In this document: positions 29,134 to 39,103 of the stretch, piece by piece
Layout of the letters: the number at the start of each line of letters is the position of its first letter
Position numbering within the stretch: the first letter of the stretch is position 1
Source: Symbiodinium natans
Lineage: Eukaryota; Sar; Dinophyceae; Suessiales; Symbiodiniaceae
Direction of reading: 5' to 3'
Length of the DNA: 64,000 nucleotides
Assembly (NCBI GenBank): GCA_905221605.1
Contig: CAJNDS010001680.1
Span: forward strand, 259,501 to 323,500
Position numbers and translations under genes: made by a program
The notes under the pieces: model-generated
What the model saw: the letters and a program-made list of their open reading frames with translations, nothing else
Databases searched by the model: none
Told to the model about the DNA's origin: nothing

Positions 29134-29560
29134 AAAAACTTCTTGAGCCCAACTACCCCCTTAATTAAGGACTATATATTCCTTGATTAAGGAGGAATAT
29201 ACCCCTAAACTAAGGAATAGAACCCTTAAGTTGTAAAGAATATATTCCTTAAGTTGTGCAGGGATCCCTGTATATGATTAAAGGTGCTGTCCCTTAATTA
29301 GGGAATGGATTCCTTGAAGGGCTTAAGGTTTAAAAGTTTAGGGTTTTTAGGGTTTTAAGTTGTTTTTTGGTTTTTAGGGTTTTTTAGGGTTTAGGGTTTT
29401 GAGGGTTTAGGGTGTAGGGATCCCTTTGTATGATGTCTTGAGCCCAATTACCCCTTGGTCAAGGAACATATTCCTTAAGTTGTGTAGTGATATCCCTATA
29501 TATGATTAAAGGTGTGTCCCTTGGTTAAGGGGGCAGTGGGCTCTTTGGCAGTAAAATGGC
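29134..29560. mobile_element. F4 composite with internal TTTAGGG-like units
   Basis: Two related halves start CTTGAGCCCAA(C/T)TACCCCC at 29134 and 29432. Each carries ATATTCCTTAAGTTGTG and AGTGATATCCC or similar. Degenerate TTTTAGGG units lie between them (29337-29415). The right end is GGGGGCAGTGGGCTCTTTGG. Confidence 0.6.
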
Positions 29561-29929
29561 AGTATATCGGGCTTGAAGTCACACCAGTTGGCTGCTCACG
29601 ACGGCTGCTAGCAATGACACTGCACAGCTGACGAAAAGAAGAACCCTAACCCCTAAACCCTAAACCCTAAACCCTAAACCCTAAAGGGAAGCCAGGGATC
29701 GTTGATTATGACGGTTCAGCCTGAAGGGCCCATATACCTCAGAAGTATAAGCCTGGGCCCAAGAGTCCCTGTATAGGAGGTGCTTTAAGGGTTTAGGGTC
29801 TAGGGTTTTATTTAGGTACTGGACGCTGAGGGTAGGGTTTCTAGGGTTGATGTTGGTTTTGCTGGATGCCCAGTAGTCTCAATATTCCCGTGCTAAGGGG
29901 CTAGGTTGCCGCTGCTGAACCTCGGTTTG

Positions 29930-30032
29930 CTTGGAGGTTCATGGGTAGTTGAAAGTAGGCTTATAAGTAGGGTAACTGTCCTCATAACCTTACTCAGGGT
30001 ACCAGTAACCCTACCTATAGCTCTCCAAGTAG
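29930..30032. mobile_element. F1 fold-back element, shortened right end
   Basis: CTTGGAGGTTCATGGGTAGTT is intact. The right end CTATAGCTCTCCAAGTAG has lost the CCATGAACC portion. Confidence 0.7.
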
Positions 30033-30195
30033 CCCTAAACCCGAAACCCTAAACCCTAACCCTGCAAGGTAGGGGACCTATCATGATGGCCCGAACTACC
30101 CACGAACCTCCGAGTGGGCTTGGCTCAAAAGGTGTGAGGTTGAGGTTGGCTTGCCAGTAGACCACCTTGCTTGGGGTTTAGGGTTTAGGATTTAG

Positions 30196-30242
30196 AGTTT
30201 AAACCCTAAACCCTAAACCCTAAACCCTAAACCCTAAACCCA
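30196..30242 (-). repeat. Telomere-type array, facing a G-strand array
   Basis: TTTAGGG and TTTAGAG units at 30176-30200 switch directly to CCCTAAA, a head-to-head junction. Confidence 0.9.
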
Positions 30243-30347
30243 AATCTCAGCCTTCGTTTCTCTGCTTTGTCCGCGCCGTTTCGGAAGGACTGGCTGCAGC
30301 TCTGGCATGGCATGGCCAGCAACTACCAGGCGGGCCCTTGCTTGGGG
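30243..30347 (+). CDS. Coding-like fragment between facing arrays
   Basis: NLSLRFSALSAPFRKDWLQL and WHGMASNYQAGPC, 35 codons, ending at CTTGGGGTTTAGGG. Three tryptophan or aromatic clusters and GC3-rich codons support coding origin. ACCTTGCTTGGGGTTTAGGG also occurs at 30166, so the array boundary is duplicated. Confidence 0.43.
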
Positions 30348-30907
30348 TTTAGGGTTTAGGGTTTAGGGTTGAGGGTTTAGGGATTAGGGTTTAGGGTTTA
30401 GGGATTAGGGTTAAGGGCTTTGATGTGATTGTGGCGGTTTAGGGCTTGAGCCTGGGCGCCTGGGTTGAGAAGATGCAATCTCTCATGCTGGTGCTGGAAG
30501 CCTAACTCTGACTTCTGCTTGTTATCAGCTGCTAACATGCTTTGGAATAGCGCCATTCTCACCCCTGCACACTTTCCGTACCCTAAACCCTCAACCCTAA
30601 ACCCTAAACCCTAACAGTAAACCTCCGCAGAACAAAAGCCGCAGGTTCGATCCCTAGCGGGTGCCGCTGGAGGCCTTGCGTACCTCGAGGACTGCAGGGG
30701 TAATGCGCAAGTGGCAGTACAGGAAGGTCGGAAGGTCTAGTGCGCAGCAGTTTGGGTTGGAGGTGGGGTTTAGGGTTTAAGGCCTTGCTCAGCAATGCTC
30801 CAGATCCACAACAGCCCCAAGTGAAGAGCCGAACCTCTTCACACTGCGCCCAGCGCCCATGGCACCTGTTAAGCTACAGAGCAAGGTGCGCAAATTCCAA
30901 CCTCCAG

Positions 30908-31027
30908 AACCCTACTTGGAGGTTCATCTGTAGTTCTATGTGGGGTTGTAACTCGGGTAACGATACTTAGAACCTTTCTTCGGGTACTTCTATCGCTACT
31001 TATAACTACCCAGGAACCTTCAAGTGT
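30908..31027. mobile_element. F1 fold-back element
   Basis: TACTTGGAGGTTCATCTGTAG and CTACCCAGGAACCTTCAAGT form the ends. Upstream (30658-30900) two frames are open, one of them with VMRKWQYRKVGRSSAQQFGL, both ambiguous. Confidence 0.75.
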
Positions 31028-31156
31028 AGCACTGTTGAAACCCTGTAGGAGCCTTTCTCGTCCAAACCCTGGGTTCTTTTGGTGGGCTCTGGCATGGCGG
31101 AGGAGCAATCCTCATGGCGACTCTTCGCAGCCAAGCAGGCAGGGATATGTTCAGGG

Positions 31157-31266
31157 CCGAGGGGCCGGGCCTATTTTGTTGCATTTGGGCTTGCGTTGAA
31201 TTTGTTAAGGGTCGAGGGGCCAGGCCTATTTTGCTGCATTTGGGCTTGCGTTGAGTTTCTCAAGTG
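31157..31266 (+). repeat. 55-bp tandem duplication
   Basis: CCGAGGGGCCGGGCCTATTT at 31157 repeats at 31212 with a few changes. It lies inside the open frame 31079-31369 but changes its frame phase (55 is not a multiple of three). Confidence 0.85.
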
Positions 31267-31473
31267 GTCGATGGGCACTGGCTTAAAGAAGTCTTCAGGC
31301 CCTCGTCGGAGGAATCTGGCGTCTCGCGCGCCTGCACGAAATTCGAAGCTCAAATGCCGCAGCACTTAACAAGACATCTTTTTGAATTTGTATATGCAGT
31401 ATGTAGTTATATTGTTATACCTATACTATCTCCGCACTTATACTCTCCATTCTTATTGTCATGCCGTTGTTAA
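31267..31473 (+). CDS. Coding-like ORF after the 55-bp repeat
   Basis: VDGHWLKEVFRPSSEESGVS and RACTKFEAQMPQHLTRHLF, then an aromatic hydrophobic tail from AT-rich DNA. The first 40 codons are the credible part. No family recognised. Confidence 0.33.
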   Translation, partial: VDGHWLKEVFRPSSEESGVSRACTKFEAQMPQHLTRHLFEFVYAVCSYIVIPILSPHLYSPFLLSCRC

Positions 31474-31503
31474 GATTATTTTGGTGTGGGGAAGGAGAAC
31501 GTA

Positions 31504-31637
31504 CTTGAAGGTTCATGGGTAGTTGTAGGAAGTAGTGTAACTACATTTACAACCTTTCTTGCTTTGGGTAGCTAGAATCTACTTATAACTGCCCAACTAC
31601 TTTTGCCCTTGCCTTCCCGCCCCTCCCCTCCAAGTAG
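31504..31637. mobile_element. F1 fold-back element with C-rich insert near right end
   Basis: TACTTGAAGGTTCATGGGTAG begins the copy. The right arm CTTATAACTGCCC is separated from CTCCAAGTAGG by about 35 bp of CCTTGCCTTCCCGCCCC. Confidence 0.65.
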
Positions 31638-31758
31638 GACAACGATAATTATGACTCATAACGTTGTGTTTATGGTGCTTCGAACCCTACTTATAACTAC
31701 CAAGTACACCGTCCCTAAACCCTAAACCCTAAACCCTAAACCCTAAACCCTAAACCCT

Positions 31759-31863
31759 ACAGAAAAGGTGTTGGAGCAGCTTGACGCGGTCATTGTGGTG
31801 GGCAGTGGCCGCATCGACAGCCTCCCACTGGCATCATTGTTTTGTTGCTCACGGCTTTCTTAA
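31759..31863 (+). CDS. Coding-like fragment between facing arrays
   Basis: TEKVLEQLDAVIVVGSGRID and SLPLASLFCCSRLS, 34 codons from the CCCTAAA edge to TAA beside TTTAGGG. VIVVGSG after a helix resembles a nucleotide-binding beta-turn, but this cannot be tested on 34 residues. Codons are GC3-rich. Confidence 0.43.
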   Translation, partial: TEKVLEQLDAVIVVGSGRIDSLPLASLFCCSRLS

Positions 31864-32711
31864 GGGTTTAGGGTTTAGGGTTTCGGGTTTTAGGGTTTCG
31901 GGACTGTAGAGCTATAGGCTTCTCTAGTAGAAACAATGAGAAGTACTCGTATTCAAGGACACAGAGTGGGCCCCCATTCCCTACTCTAGGGTTTAGGCTC
32001 TCACAAGCCCGTTTAACCCGAACAAAAAACTCACCCTGTTTTCTTCCTAGGTTACTCTTGGGTCTAGTATTGGTTAGTATTGATAAAATTCGTAATACTG
32101 GGAATGATACTGAGGATTCTTTGATTCATCTCTGGGTGGGGGGGAGGGGTGTGGGTTGTCTCCAAAACGGCCCCCAGCCTTGCCGCTCCTCAAGCGACGT
32201 ATCGGGCTCCCATTTCTTGAAGGTTCATGGGTACTAAGTACGCTAAATAAGGTTTCAAGCAGTTGCAATCTGGTGTGTATGTACATATAGATGTCTATAT
32301 ATATATATATACATAGAGAGAGAGAGAGAGATTATAGAGATATGCATATACACTTGGGGCCTAAAGCTATGAAACACCTTTTAAGGCCAAGCGGCCAAGC
32401 ATATACTACAAAACATGGACCCTTGCATGGGGGGGGGGGGAGTGAGGGTTCAGGGTTTGAGGGTTTGGTGTTCAAGGTTTAGGGTTCCAGGATCGTGGCT
32501 CTCTTTCCCTCATGGGTTTCAAGGATTGTGGTTCTCTATCATGCTGTCTCGCGCCTGGGCTCGGAAGCTGAGGGCTTTGGGTTCCGGGTTCAGGGTTTAG
32601 GGTTCAGGGTTTAGGGTTCAGGGTTCAGGGTTTAGGGGGATACTGACAAACTCACAACCTCCGGCTCCTCCGCAAGAGCTCCGAGGCGGCAGGAGGCACC
32701 CTCTTCTTATT

Positions 32712-32825
32712 CTTGGTAGCCCAGTGGTACCCTTTACCCCTTTTTTTTGGTTATGGGTTCCCTTATAAAATAACCAACCGAAAAAAGGGCACCCTGATTA
32801 TAATATGGTTACTGGGCTACCAAAG
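32712..32825. mobile_element. F5 fold-back element (intact reference copy)
   Basis: CTTGGTAGCCCAGT and ACTGGGCTACCAAAG are inverted ends with no array inside. It therefore shows the uninterrupted arrangement for the copy at 11927. Confidence 0.85.
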
Positions 32826-32841
32826 TAAACAAAGGTTCTAA

Positions 32842-32950
32842 ATTGGGAGGTTCCCCCCCTTCTACGAACTATCCTTAACCGGGCTTCTAGTGTCCCCTGT
32901 CAGAATCCCCCTTCAGGACTCTTCGTATAAGGGGGCAGCATCCCAAGGTC
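32842..32950. mobile_element. F2 fold-back element
   Basis: TTGGGAGGTTCCCCCCTTC and GGGGGCAGCATCCCAA are inverted. Flanks GTTCTAAA and GGTCTAAA match at 7 of 8 positions, as expected for an old 8-bp duplication. Confidence 0.75.
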
Positions 32951-33265
32951 TAAACCCTAAACCCTCTAAACCAGGGCTTCTTCAAGCTTTGGTAGTTTAA
33001 GGCTGGGGCCCCAGGAGACACATGAATCAAAAGACCTGAATCCTGCATCCCTCAACACCTTTAAAACCCGGGCCCAAACTCCAAATTTTACCCTAAACCC
33101 TAAGCCCTAACTCCCCCACCCCTCCTCCGGGGGAGGTTGCCCACAGTGTTGGGTTTCTTCCCGCTACTCGGAGGGCACACTGAATTTTGAAGGGGATGGC
33201 AGATATTGCTGTTGGTGAGGGGGCCCTGGTGTGCTGGAAATGGTGGAGGTGAATGAGGCCGTGAT

Positions 33266-33673
33266 GTGAGATGCTCCGGGTGCGCATGCCCTTATGCCGG
33301 CCCGCCGGGCAGCAGTACTTTGCCGATGGGTGCAGGTGGCGGTGGTCGCTTTGTTCGGAGCAAACACGCCCTCACGCTTAACTGGGCCTCTTCGTTCGTC
33401 ATCGCTTCGTGGTTGCGTGTTGTTGGCTGTTGCTGTTTGTCGTTGTGTTGTGTTGTTGTGGCTGACACTTTAAGCCTTCGCGCTGGAGGTGTCGACAATT
33501 TGTTACGCCAGGCATGCGTCTTCGGCCAGACACATGCCTCGGTCGATGCTCACTCACTCACTCACCGTAACTCCCCCGAAACAAAAAACGCAAAATCTCG
33601 AAAGCTCTTGACCCAAGGCTCGCAGCTGAGCTTGGTCGCAGAGTGCCTTGGAGAAGTTCAACTTAGAGCTTAA
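33266..33673 (+). CDS. ORF of 135 codons, unknown
   Basis: The longest open frame here without simple repeats. N-terminal part is cysteine- and glycine-rich (CSGCACPYAGPPGSS), then a hydrophobic stretch VVGCCCLSLCCVVV that could be a membrane segment, then a polar end (HRNSPETKNAKSRKLLTQGS). The start is a GTG and no ATG is well placed, so an internal exon is possible. Shadow ORFs exist on the minus strand. Confidence 0.35.
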   Translation: MRCSGCACPYAGPPGSSTLPMGAGGGGRFVRSKHALTLNWASSFVIASWLRVVGCCCLSLCCVVVADTLSLRAGGVDNLLRQACVFGQTHASVDAHSLTHRNSPETKNAKSRKLLTQGSQLSLVAECLGEVQLRA

Positions 33674-34339
33674 AAATTAGAATTTTGGGTTTAGTTTAGG
33701 ATGTCTGCTGTTTGGCTTATAAATAGGTTCAGAGGTAGAAGTTGCACTCTCCATGAGCCAAGTTCCCAAATATTAGTATGCCTCGCCTCGGCTGCCATCA
33801 TGAGCAAACCCTAAGCCCGACACCCCCACATAAACCCACTAAGTCCTGTGCCATGAATCCCCAGACGCAGGCTCTGCACCCAAAAAACAGCCATGTGCAT
33901 CTGTGAGTACCAATCATGGGTAAAGGGGGCAGGTCAACCAGAAACCCTGGACCCGAGGCCCAGCAATGCCCCACACTCACCTTTATTCCCTTTTCCCTCC
34001 GTGAGTCACCTTGAGAACTATATATTGAGGCCGCGCATGACCGTAGGGGCATGCCGCGTATCCCCCTCCCCCTCCCTAGGTTCCCCCCGTTTTGCCTACT
34101 TTAGGTTCTTCAAGGGGGAACCCTAAACCCTAAACCCTAAACCCTAGTATAGAGGGGGTATTAGGGGAACCCATGAACCAAGAGCCCTATTTGCAGGTGA
34201 AGTGGGTAGTTCTGAATAGGTTTAGCAGGGAAACCACATACAACCTTACTTAGGGTAGTTATAACCCTGTTTATAACTGCCCCTAAGCCCTAAACCCCAC
34301 ACCCCACACCCCAAACCCCAAACCCTAAACCCGACCTAT

Positions 34340-34460
34340 AACTTGCCCTGAACCTCCAAGGAACCCTAAACCCGAAACCCTAAACCCTACGTACAACTAC
34401 CCCTGAACCTCCAAGGGAGCCCTAAACCCGCAACTACCCCTGAACCTCCAAGGAACCCGA
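34340..34460. repeat. Triplicated F1 right ends mixed with CCCTAAA units
   Basis: CTGAACCTCCAAGGAACCC-type segments occur three times (about 34345, 34401, 34438), separated by CCCTAAACCCGAAA units. It looks like expansion of an element end together with the array. Confidence 0.7.
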
Positions 34461-34465
34461 ACCTA

Positions 34466-34616
34466 CTATGTGCTTAAGTACCCCAGAAGAATAAAACAAT
34501 AATCCCTATATTACCCTTAACAAGGAAGATTTTTCTTGGGGAGTACCCCAGAAGAATAAATAGCATACCCTATATTACCCTTAATAAGGAAGATTTTTTC
34601 TTTGGGGTTCCTAAGC
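34466..34616. mobile_element. F3 fold-back element with internal duplication
   Basis: GTGCTTAAGTACCCCAGAAG at the left and GGGGTTCCTAAGCAATTCG at the right. CCCCAGAAGAATAAA and CCCTATATTACCCTTAA each occur twice. Confidence 0.65.
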
Positions 34617-34722
34617 AATTCGTCGTGACGAAGTTTCCGTGCCTCGAGGCTTGTCTCAGCTCCGAGAGCTGACGTGGTTGCGGAGGTGCAAGGGCACATG
34701 CAAGGCTCCGGGACCCGAGACT
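34517..34722. CDS. Coding-like segment open on both strands
   Basis: Plus strand (34612-34722): RRDEVSVPRGLSQLRELTWL and RRCKGTCKAPGPET. Minus strand (34699 downward): MCPCTSATTSALGAETSLEA and RKLRHDEL. Both have good codon patterns and only one can be real. No family recognised for either. Confidence 0.28.
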
Positions 34723-34732
34723 CTAAACCCTA

Positions 34733-34798
34733 AACCCCCTAAACCCTAACCCCTAAACCCTAAACCCTAAACCCTAAACCCTAAACCCTAAACCCTTC
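34733..34798 (-). repeat. Telomere-type array (CCCTAAA)
   Basis: Nine units, seven of them perfect. Confidence 0.93.
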
Positions 34799-34804
34799 CT
34801 GGGC

Positions 34805-35228
34805 TTGGGGCTCTGCTTACCGAAGGGTTGCATGTTGTGTATAGACCTACGTCTTCTTGAGGTTTCTGTTACCCAAACCTTCTTGGGGCTGTGTTTTTGT
34901 TCGGGTTGGTGGGTGACCTACGGATTAAGTGGGCATCTGCTTCTGAGCGGTAGGTGGCTTGAGCTGTTCATTAAACTGCATTGCAGAGGCTCCCTGGACT
35001 TAAGGTACCGTAGTAATGAGAGCGCGGTCCCTTCTTGCTCTTGTCGCAGCTACGTGCCAAGAAAAGACTCTTGTGCACTTTTTTGCATTGCTTGCCATAT
35101 TGCAAGCTAATGCCAAACCCTTGAACCCTGAACCAGAACCTTGCTTTTTCGGAACTGGGCCTTCTTGGCTGCGTTTACAAAAAAGGCCTGACTCGGGCAT
35201 AGAGAAAGCTGTAGACCCTAAACCCTAA
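34805..35228 (+). CDS. Two overlapping ORFs, unknown
   Basis: Frame 34805-35110 has 101 codons rich in leucine and cysteine. Frame 35016-35228 starts with ATG and a signal-like MRARSLLALVAATC, then HFFALLAILQANA, and ends in an array-derived DPKP. Either may be genuine. No family recognised. Confidence 0.28.
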
Positions 35229-35689
35229 GCCCTAAACCCTAAAATGCTGAGCAAGTCTGCAGTAGGGATAAGGGCTCAGGGCAAGCAATGTTCGCGAGGC
35301 TCCGCATCTGGACGTGGGTCTATTCCCTTTGTGCCTGGGCATGCCCCTAAACCCCAAAACTCGAATTTGCTCAGGGTTTAGGGTTTAGGGTTAGGGTTTA
35401 GGGTTTAGGGCTTAAGGTTTAGGGCTTAGGGCTTAGGGCTTAGGGTTGAATAGTCCCTTGCGGAGTGGCGCTTGGGCGTGTGCTGCGAGGGCTAGCAACA
35501 AACCGGCTCGGGATGCGACACTTGCGGAGTTGACTCTAAACCCTAAACCCTAAACGGGGCTCTCTCGATTTGTGGGCATGCAGACCAAGAAGAAATTTAT
35601 TCAGGATCAAAAAGGATGTATTTGGGATCAAGAAATAGTTTATTTGGGATCAAGAAGTAGTCCCACTGTTCTTCTGACGGAGAGAGAAG

Positions 35690-35840
35690 GGAGGAGGCAG
35701 GAAGGCAGGATGGACGGAACCAAGGAAGGGACGGAAGGAAGGAAGGAAGGGAGCAAGGGAGCAAGGGAGCAAGGAAGGAAGCAAGAAAGCAAGGGAGCAA
35801 GGAAGCAAGGAAGACGGGAAGGAAGAAAGCAAGGAAGGAG
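35690..35840 (+). repeat. GA-rich GGAAGGAAGCAAG repeat
   Basis: About 150 bp of reiterated GGAAG, GAGCAAGG and AAGCAAGAA. It generates charged ORFs (EGRKEGSKGAREQG) on one strand and leucine-rich ones on the other, none credible. Confidence 0.9.
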
Positions 35841-35880
35841 CCCCTCCCAACTCCCCCGCTTTTGTAGCTGTGCAGGCTTG

Positions 35881-36200
35881 CTTCAAGGCATATGACTCTT
35901 TGTGAAACCCATCGTGCGAGCATTGCGTTTGCAAAGTGCAAGCTTTCTTCAAGGCATATGACTCTTTTTTGAAACCCATCATTCGAGCATTGTGTTTGCA
36001 AATCTTTTCAAAACCCATCATGGGAGCATTGTCTTTGCAGTTGCGGGAGGGGGGGGGGGGGGGGGGGGCGCGGGGGCTGTGCAAGCGTGCTTCAAGGCAT
36101 AGTATGAGTCTTTTTTTCTTTAAACCCCTCATGCGAGCGGTGTGTTTGCAACAAGCTATACGACTCTTTTTGAAACCTCTAATGCGAGCACTGTGTTTGC
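35881..36200 (+). repeat. Degenerate 66-bp tandem repeat, five copies
   Basis: Units contain CTTCAAGGCATATGACTCTT, GAAACCCATC(A/G)T(G/T)CGAGCATT and GTTTGCAAA. Starts are near 35881, 35947, 36001 (partial), 36089 and 36152 (partial), with a G run of about 18 between copies three and four. Confidence 0.8.
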
Positions 36201-36396
36201 AAATGGGGTTGCCAAAATCATCAAGAATTTGAGCAAAATCAAGAATGCCAAGGAAAACGGAGCCAAAATCAAGAAGAGTTCCATCAAAATCAAAAAGACA
36301 AATTGAGGATCCTTTTCCAATATGAAGGGAGTATAGGTTTTCTTCAGGAGAACCAAGGAGACGGAGCCAAGATTGAGAAGGCTTCGAGCAAAATTA

Positions 36397-36669
36397 ATGA
36401 GAAACCAGGGCGGTTTCCACCGCCGGATGGCAGAGTCTTGCCTTGCCGGTGACACCTCACAGCCGATATCGACTTGGGCACTCATCCTGGGTCCTTGCCT
36501 GCACGCACTACTGGCCCTCGTGCTCGCGGCGCTCGCGGCTGTGCTCTAGGACCCACTGCCGTCTAGCCTGCGGGCCTTCGGCGTCTGTGCGGGCATTGGT
36601 AAGTCCGCGGCTGCTTGCGCGGGGCGGACAGTCAGGGGCCTTGAACCTTTGCCGGAGGGTCGCCAATGA
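36397..36669 (+). pseudogene. GC-rich coding-like frame with one internal TAG
   Basis: From ATG at 36397 (or 36427) the frame reads MAESCLAGDTSQPISTWALI and LGPCLHALLALVLAALAAVL, a strong membrane-helix-like segment, then TAG (36547-36549). The same frame continues as DPLPSSLRAFGVCAGIG with GTAAGT embedded, to TGA at 36669. It therefore resembles a small tail-anchored protein or a longer frame broken by one nonsense codon. It lies in a GC-rich block bounded by 14-bp direct repeats. No family recognised. Confidence 0.38.
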
Positions 36670-36753
36670 CGCTTGCGGAGGCTCCCTGAGATGGTGGAGG
36701 GGACGGCGCCCTTAGGCAGCAGTGCCCTGCGTGCCGAGTCCATCCATCCATCC
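36407..36753. mobile_element. GC-rich block between 14-bp direct repeats
   Basis: ATTAATGAGAAACC occurs at 36393-36406 and 36754-36767. The 347 bp between are GC-rich, whereas both flanks are A-rich (GAGCAAAATTAATG, GAGCAAAGAGAATAAG). The block ends in (ATCC)n just before the second repeat, as a retroposed sequence with a short tail would. Confidence 0.55.
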
Positions 36754-37060
36754 ATTAATGAGAAACCCTACGAGCAGTAGTAATTATATTCGAGCAAAGA
36801 GAATAAGAAATCCTACAAAAGTAGTATGAATCCTATGAAAATATAGAGGGAATGGAGGGCTTCCTTGGAAAAACAAGAAAATTGACCTCTCCTAGCCCAA
36901 AACCTAAGGAAACGGACTCAAAATTACTTGATTGATCCCAAAGAAGTTGTTTTTGCTGTGTTTTTTGATCCTAAACATTTTGTTGATCTCATACCCGTTC
37001 GATTTGTGGAGCTGTTGTTTCTAGATCTTGGGGCTGTTATCAGAACGCAGGTTCCCTAGT

Positions 37061-37103
37061 TCGTCTTTAAAACCACCCTAAACCCTAAACCTCGTCTTTA
37101 AAA
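37061..37103. repeat. Short telomere-type insert with 12-bp direct repeats
   Basis: TCGTCTTTAAAA at 37061-37072 is repeated at 37092-37103. Between them are 19 bp, CCACCCTAAACCCTAAACC. The arrangement looks like a heptamer insert with a target-site duplication. Confidence 0.75.
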
Positions 37104-37734
37104 ACTGAAACTGAAGGCTGCAACGGTTCCATTGGCAATGTTGCCCGAACGTTCGGGACGAAAGGATCCCCTAAACCCTAAACCCTAAACCCTACGCTGC
37201 AGCAGGGCCAAAGTTTTATTTTGGGGAGACGTGTGTTGAGCATATTCATTTTTGGGTAGGTTCCATGTTCACCTTTAGCTTTTGTTTTTTGTTTAACATG
37301 ACCCCTAAGGGTCCATGCACCTAAACAGGGAATACTTGGACCAAAAAGTATCCCGGAAAATGGGTTCCTGGACGCGTTGAAAAGTCCCAACGGCGGCCAA
37401 TTTGTAAGTTTACCAACAAAGGGTTTGCATGGGGTTAGGGCTTATAGGGCTTAGTTGGGTTTCCTGAACTTACAGGGGTACCCTAAACCCTGAACCTTGA
37501 ACCCTAAACACATTCCTTCTCGGGGACGTACTATGGATGCTGATGGGTGGGTAAAAGGGGTAAAACTGGTGTTCTGCGTAGGGCAACTATGCAGTTGCTT
37601 CTGATTTACCCTAAACCCTAAACCTTAACCTTAAAACCTAAACCTGATGAGGCACTTGCAACCCTGCTTAGAACTACCCTGTGAGCCTTCAAGAATGAAC
37701 CACCAGAGTTGCCTTGAAAGTCCTACAGTGGGTG

Positions 37735-37833
37735 CCGAAACCGTAAACCCTAAACCCTAAACCCTAAACCCTAAACCCTAAACCCTAAACCCTAAACCCT
37801 AACCCTAAACCCTAAACCCTAAACCCTAAACCC
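37735..37833 (-). repeat. Telomere-type array (CCCTAAA)
   Basis: About 14 units with one ACCCTA slip. Confidence 0.95.
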
Positions 37834-37938
37834 AAGGCGGATTTCGATCATCCCTGGGAGATCGGTGAGCTCGAGGCATTGCACCAGGCGAACTGGGCAG
37901 CGCCTCACCAAGCACCAGTTATTTGGCATTTATTGTAG
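37834..37938 (+). CDS. Coding-like fragment between facing arrays
   Basis: KADFDHPWEIGELEALHQAN and WAAPHQAPVIWHLL, 34 codons from the array edge to TAG, then TTTAGGG 30 bp later. Codon pattern (GAT TTC GAT CAT CCC TGG GAG ATC) is among the best here. No ATG, no domain recognised. Confidence 0.45.
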   Translation, partial: KADFDHPWEIGELEALHQANWAAPHQAPVIWHLL

Positions 37939-38225
37939 AGTTCTTCAGGGAGGGGGGTTTAGGGTTCAGGGTGTAGGGTTTAGGGTTCAGGGTTTAGGGT
38001 TTAGGGTTTAGGGTTTAGGGGTTCATGGGGGGGAGGGGGGAGGGGGGTAGGTAACGAGGGTGCCTTAGGGAAGCTTAGGGAGCATTAGGGAACCTTGGGT
38101 TACATACCCCCTTGAACCCCTCTCCCTTCAGCACCCTCATGCACCCTCTAAATTTAGAGTTTGCTCTCTCTTTTTTGGTTCCATAAGGGTTTTTTTGGGG
38201 GTTTAGGGCTTAGGGATGTTGAGGG

Positions 38226-38331
38226 TTTAGGGATGTTCCCCCTTCTTTTGGCTCAAGGTTTCCTTCTACGCAGTAACTAACCAACCCAAAAAGAAGGTGC
38301 CCTTGTCATAATTTTGTTCCTGGGCTACGAA
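38226..38331. mobile_element. F2/F5 hybrid fold-back element
   Basis: The left end GGGATGTTCCCCCTTC is F2-like, the interior GCAGTAACTAACCAACCC resembles F5, and the right end CTGGGCTACGAAG is F5-like. It may be a recombinant or two fused copies. Confidence 0.5.
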
Positions 38332-38466
38332 GCATTAAACAAGGGGTTTTGGGGTTTAACATCTAGGTTTTCATTTTTTTGTTCAAGGAAGTGTTTTATG
38401 GGCCCCTTTACTGGTTACAATTTCATGGATACTTAAAGCTTAACACTCCATTGTACCACCTTTCAC

Positions 38467-38538
38467 ATGGCGAAGTTTCGGAAACGGGATGCGACCTTGC
38501 TTGTGGCCTCGGGGTTCGGCGGGCGCAGCCTGGTTTGA
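38467..38538 (+). CDS. Short ATG-initiated ORF
   Basis: MAKFRKRDATLLVASGFGGR then SLV and TGA, 23 codons. A basic N-terminus and hydrophobic core. Possible first exon or remnant. No family recognised. Confidence 0.27.
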   Translation: MAKFRKRDATLLVASGFGGRSLV

Positions 38539-38656
38539 GGCTCCCTTAAACGGGGGAAGAAAGTGGCCTCTACCTTAACAGAGCACCATTACCCTAAACC
38601 CTAAACCCTTGTATGACAGCCACGAGCCTTCAAAAGGGCTTGGAAATTGACTCTTT

Positions 38657-38687
<31 letters not shown>

Positions 38688-38803
38688 GGGGGAGGTGGAC
38701 GTTTCTGTTTCAGCTTCTTCAACCCTATAAACCCGAAAAGCTGTTCATTCGGACAAGAGAGGAGGGGTCAGCCCTAAAGCCCAAACCGGAACCCCCCCCC
38801 CCC

Positions 38804-38853
<50 letters not shown>

Positions 38854-38895
38854 AATATATATATAAAGAAAGAAAGAAAGCCCACCCCCAAACAA

Positions 38896-39024
38896 ATGCA
38901 GCAAATCCTTCTCCTTCCCGAGGACAGGATGCTGGTCGAGCATCCTGGCAGCGGAGCTGTTGCTTTGGGGCGTTTCCGGGTTTTTTGCCCCTCAGCCCGG
39001 AACTATATCCCCCTTGGGAATTGA
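38896..39024 (+). CDS. ATG-initiated ORF, 42 codons
   Basis: MQQILLLPEDRMLVEHPGSG and AVALGRFRVFCPSARNYIPL. It follows a long poly-A/TA microsatellite and its last codons overlap a dispersed repeat (39010-39103) also found at 48730-48820. No family recognised. Confidence 0.32.
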   Translation: MQQILLLPEDRMLVEHPGSGAVALGRFRVFCPSARNYIPLGN

Positions 39025-39103
39025 TTTTTTTGGTTTAATATATAAAGCCCAAGAAGATATATCGAACATATTATTGTTATTAAGGTTCTAAGGGGAGTAT
39101 AGG
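39010..39103 (+). repeat. Dispersed repeat pair member
   Basis: CCCCCTTGGGAATTGATTTT, then AAGCCCAAGA and GTTCTAAGGGGAGTATAG, match 48730-48820 in order and spacing. Confidence 0.75.

Noticed and set aside
30640-30675. tRNA-like GGTTCGATCCC box
   Set aside because: No A box at the right distance, the T arm needs a bulge, and no acceptor stem can be drawn.
35572-36132. ORFs of 107-160 codons in GA-rich and 66-bp repeats
   Set aside because: Repeat-derived, with complementary low-complexity ORFs on the opposite strand.
36620-36650. Minus-strand GGTTCAAGGCC, a B-box-like match that would make the GC-rich block a tRNA-derived SINE
   Set aside because: No convincing A box 30-50 bp upstream on that strand. 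A B-box match alone is weak.
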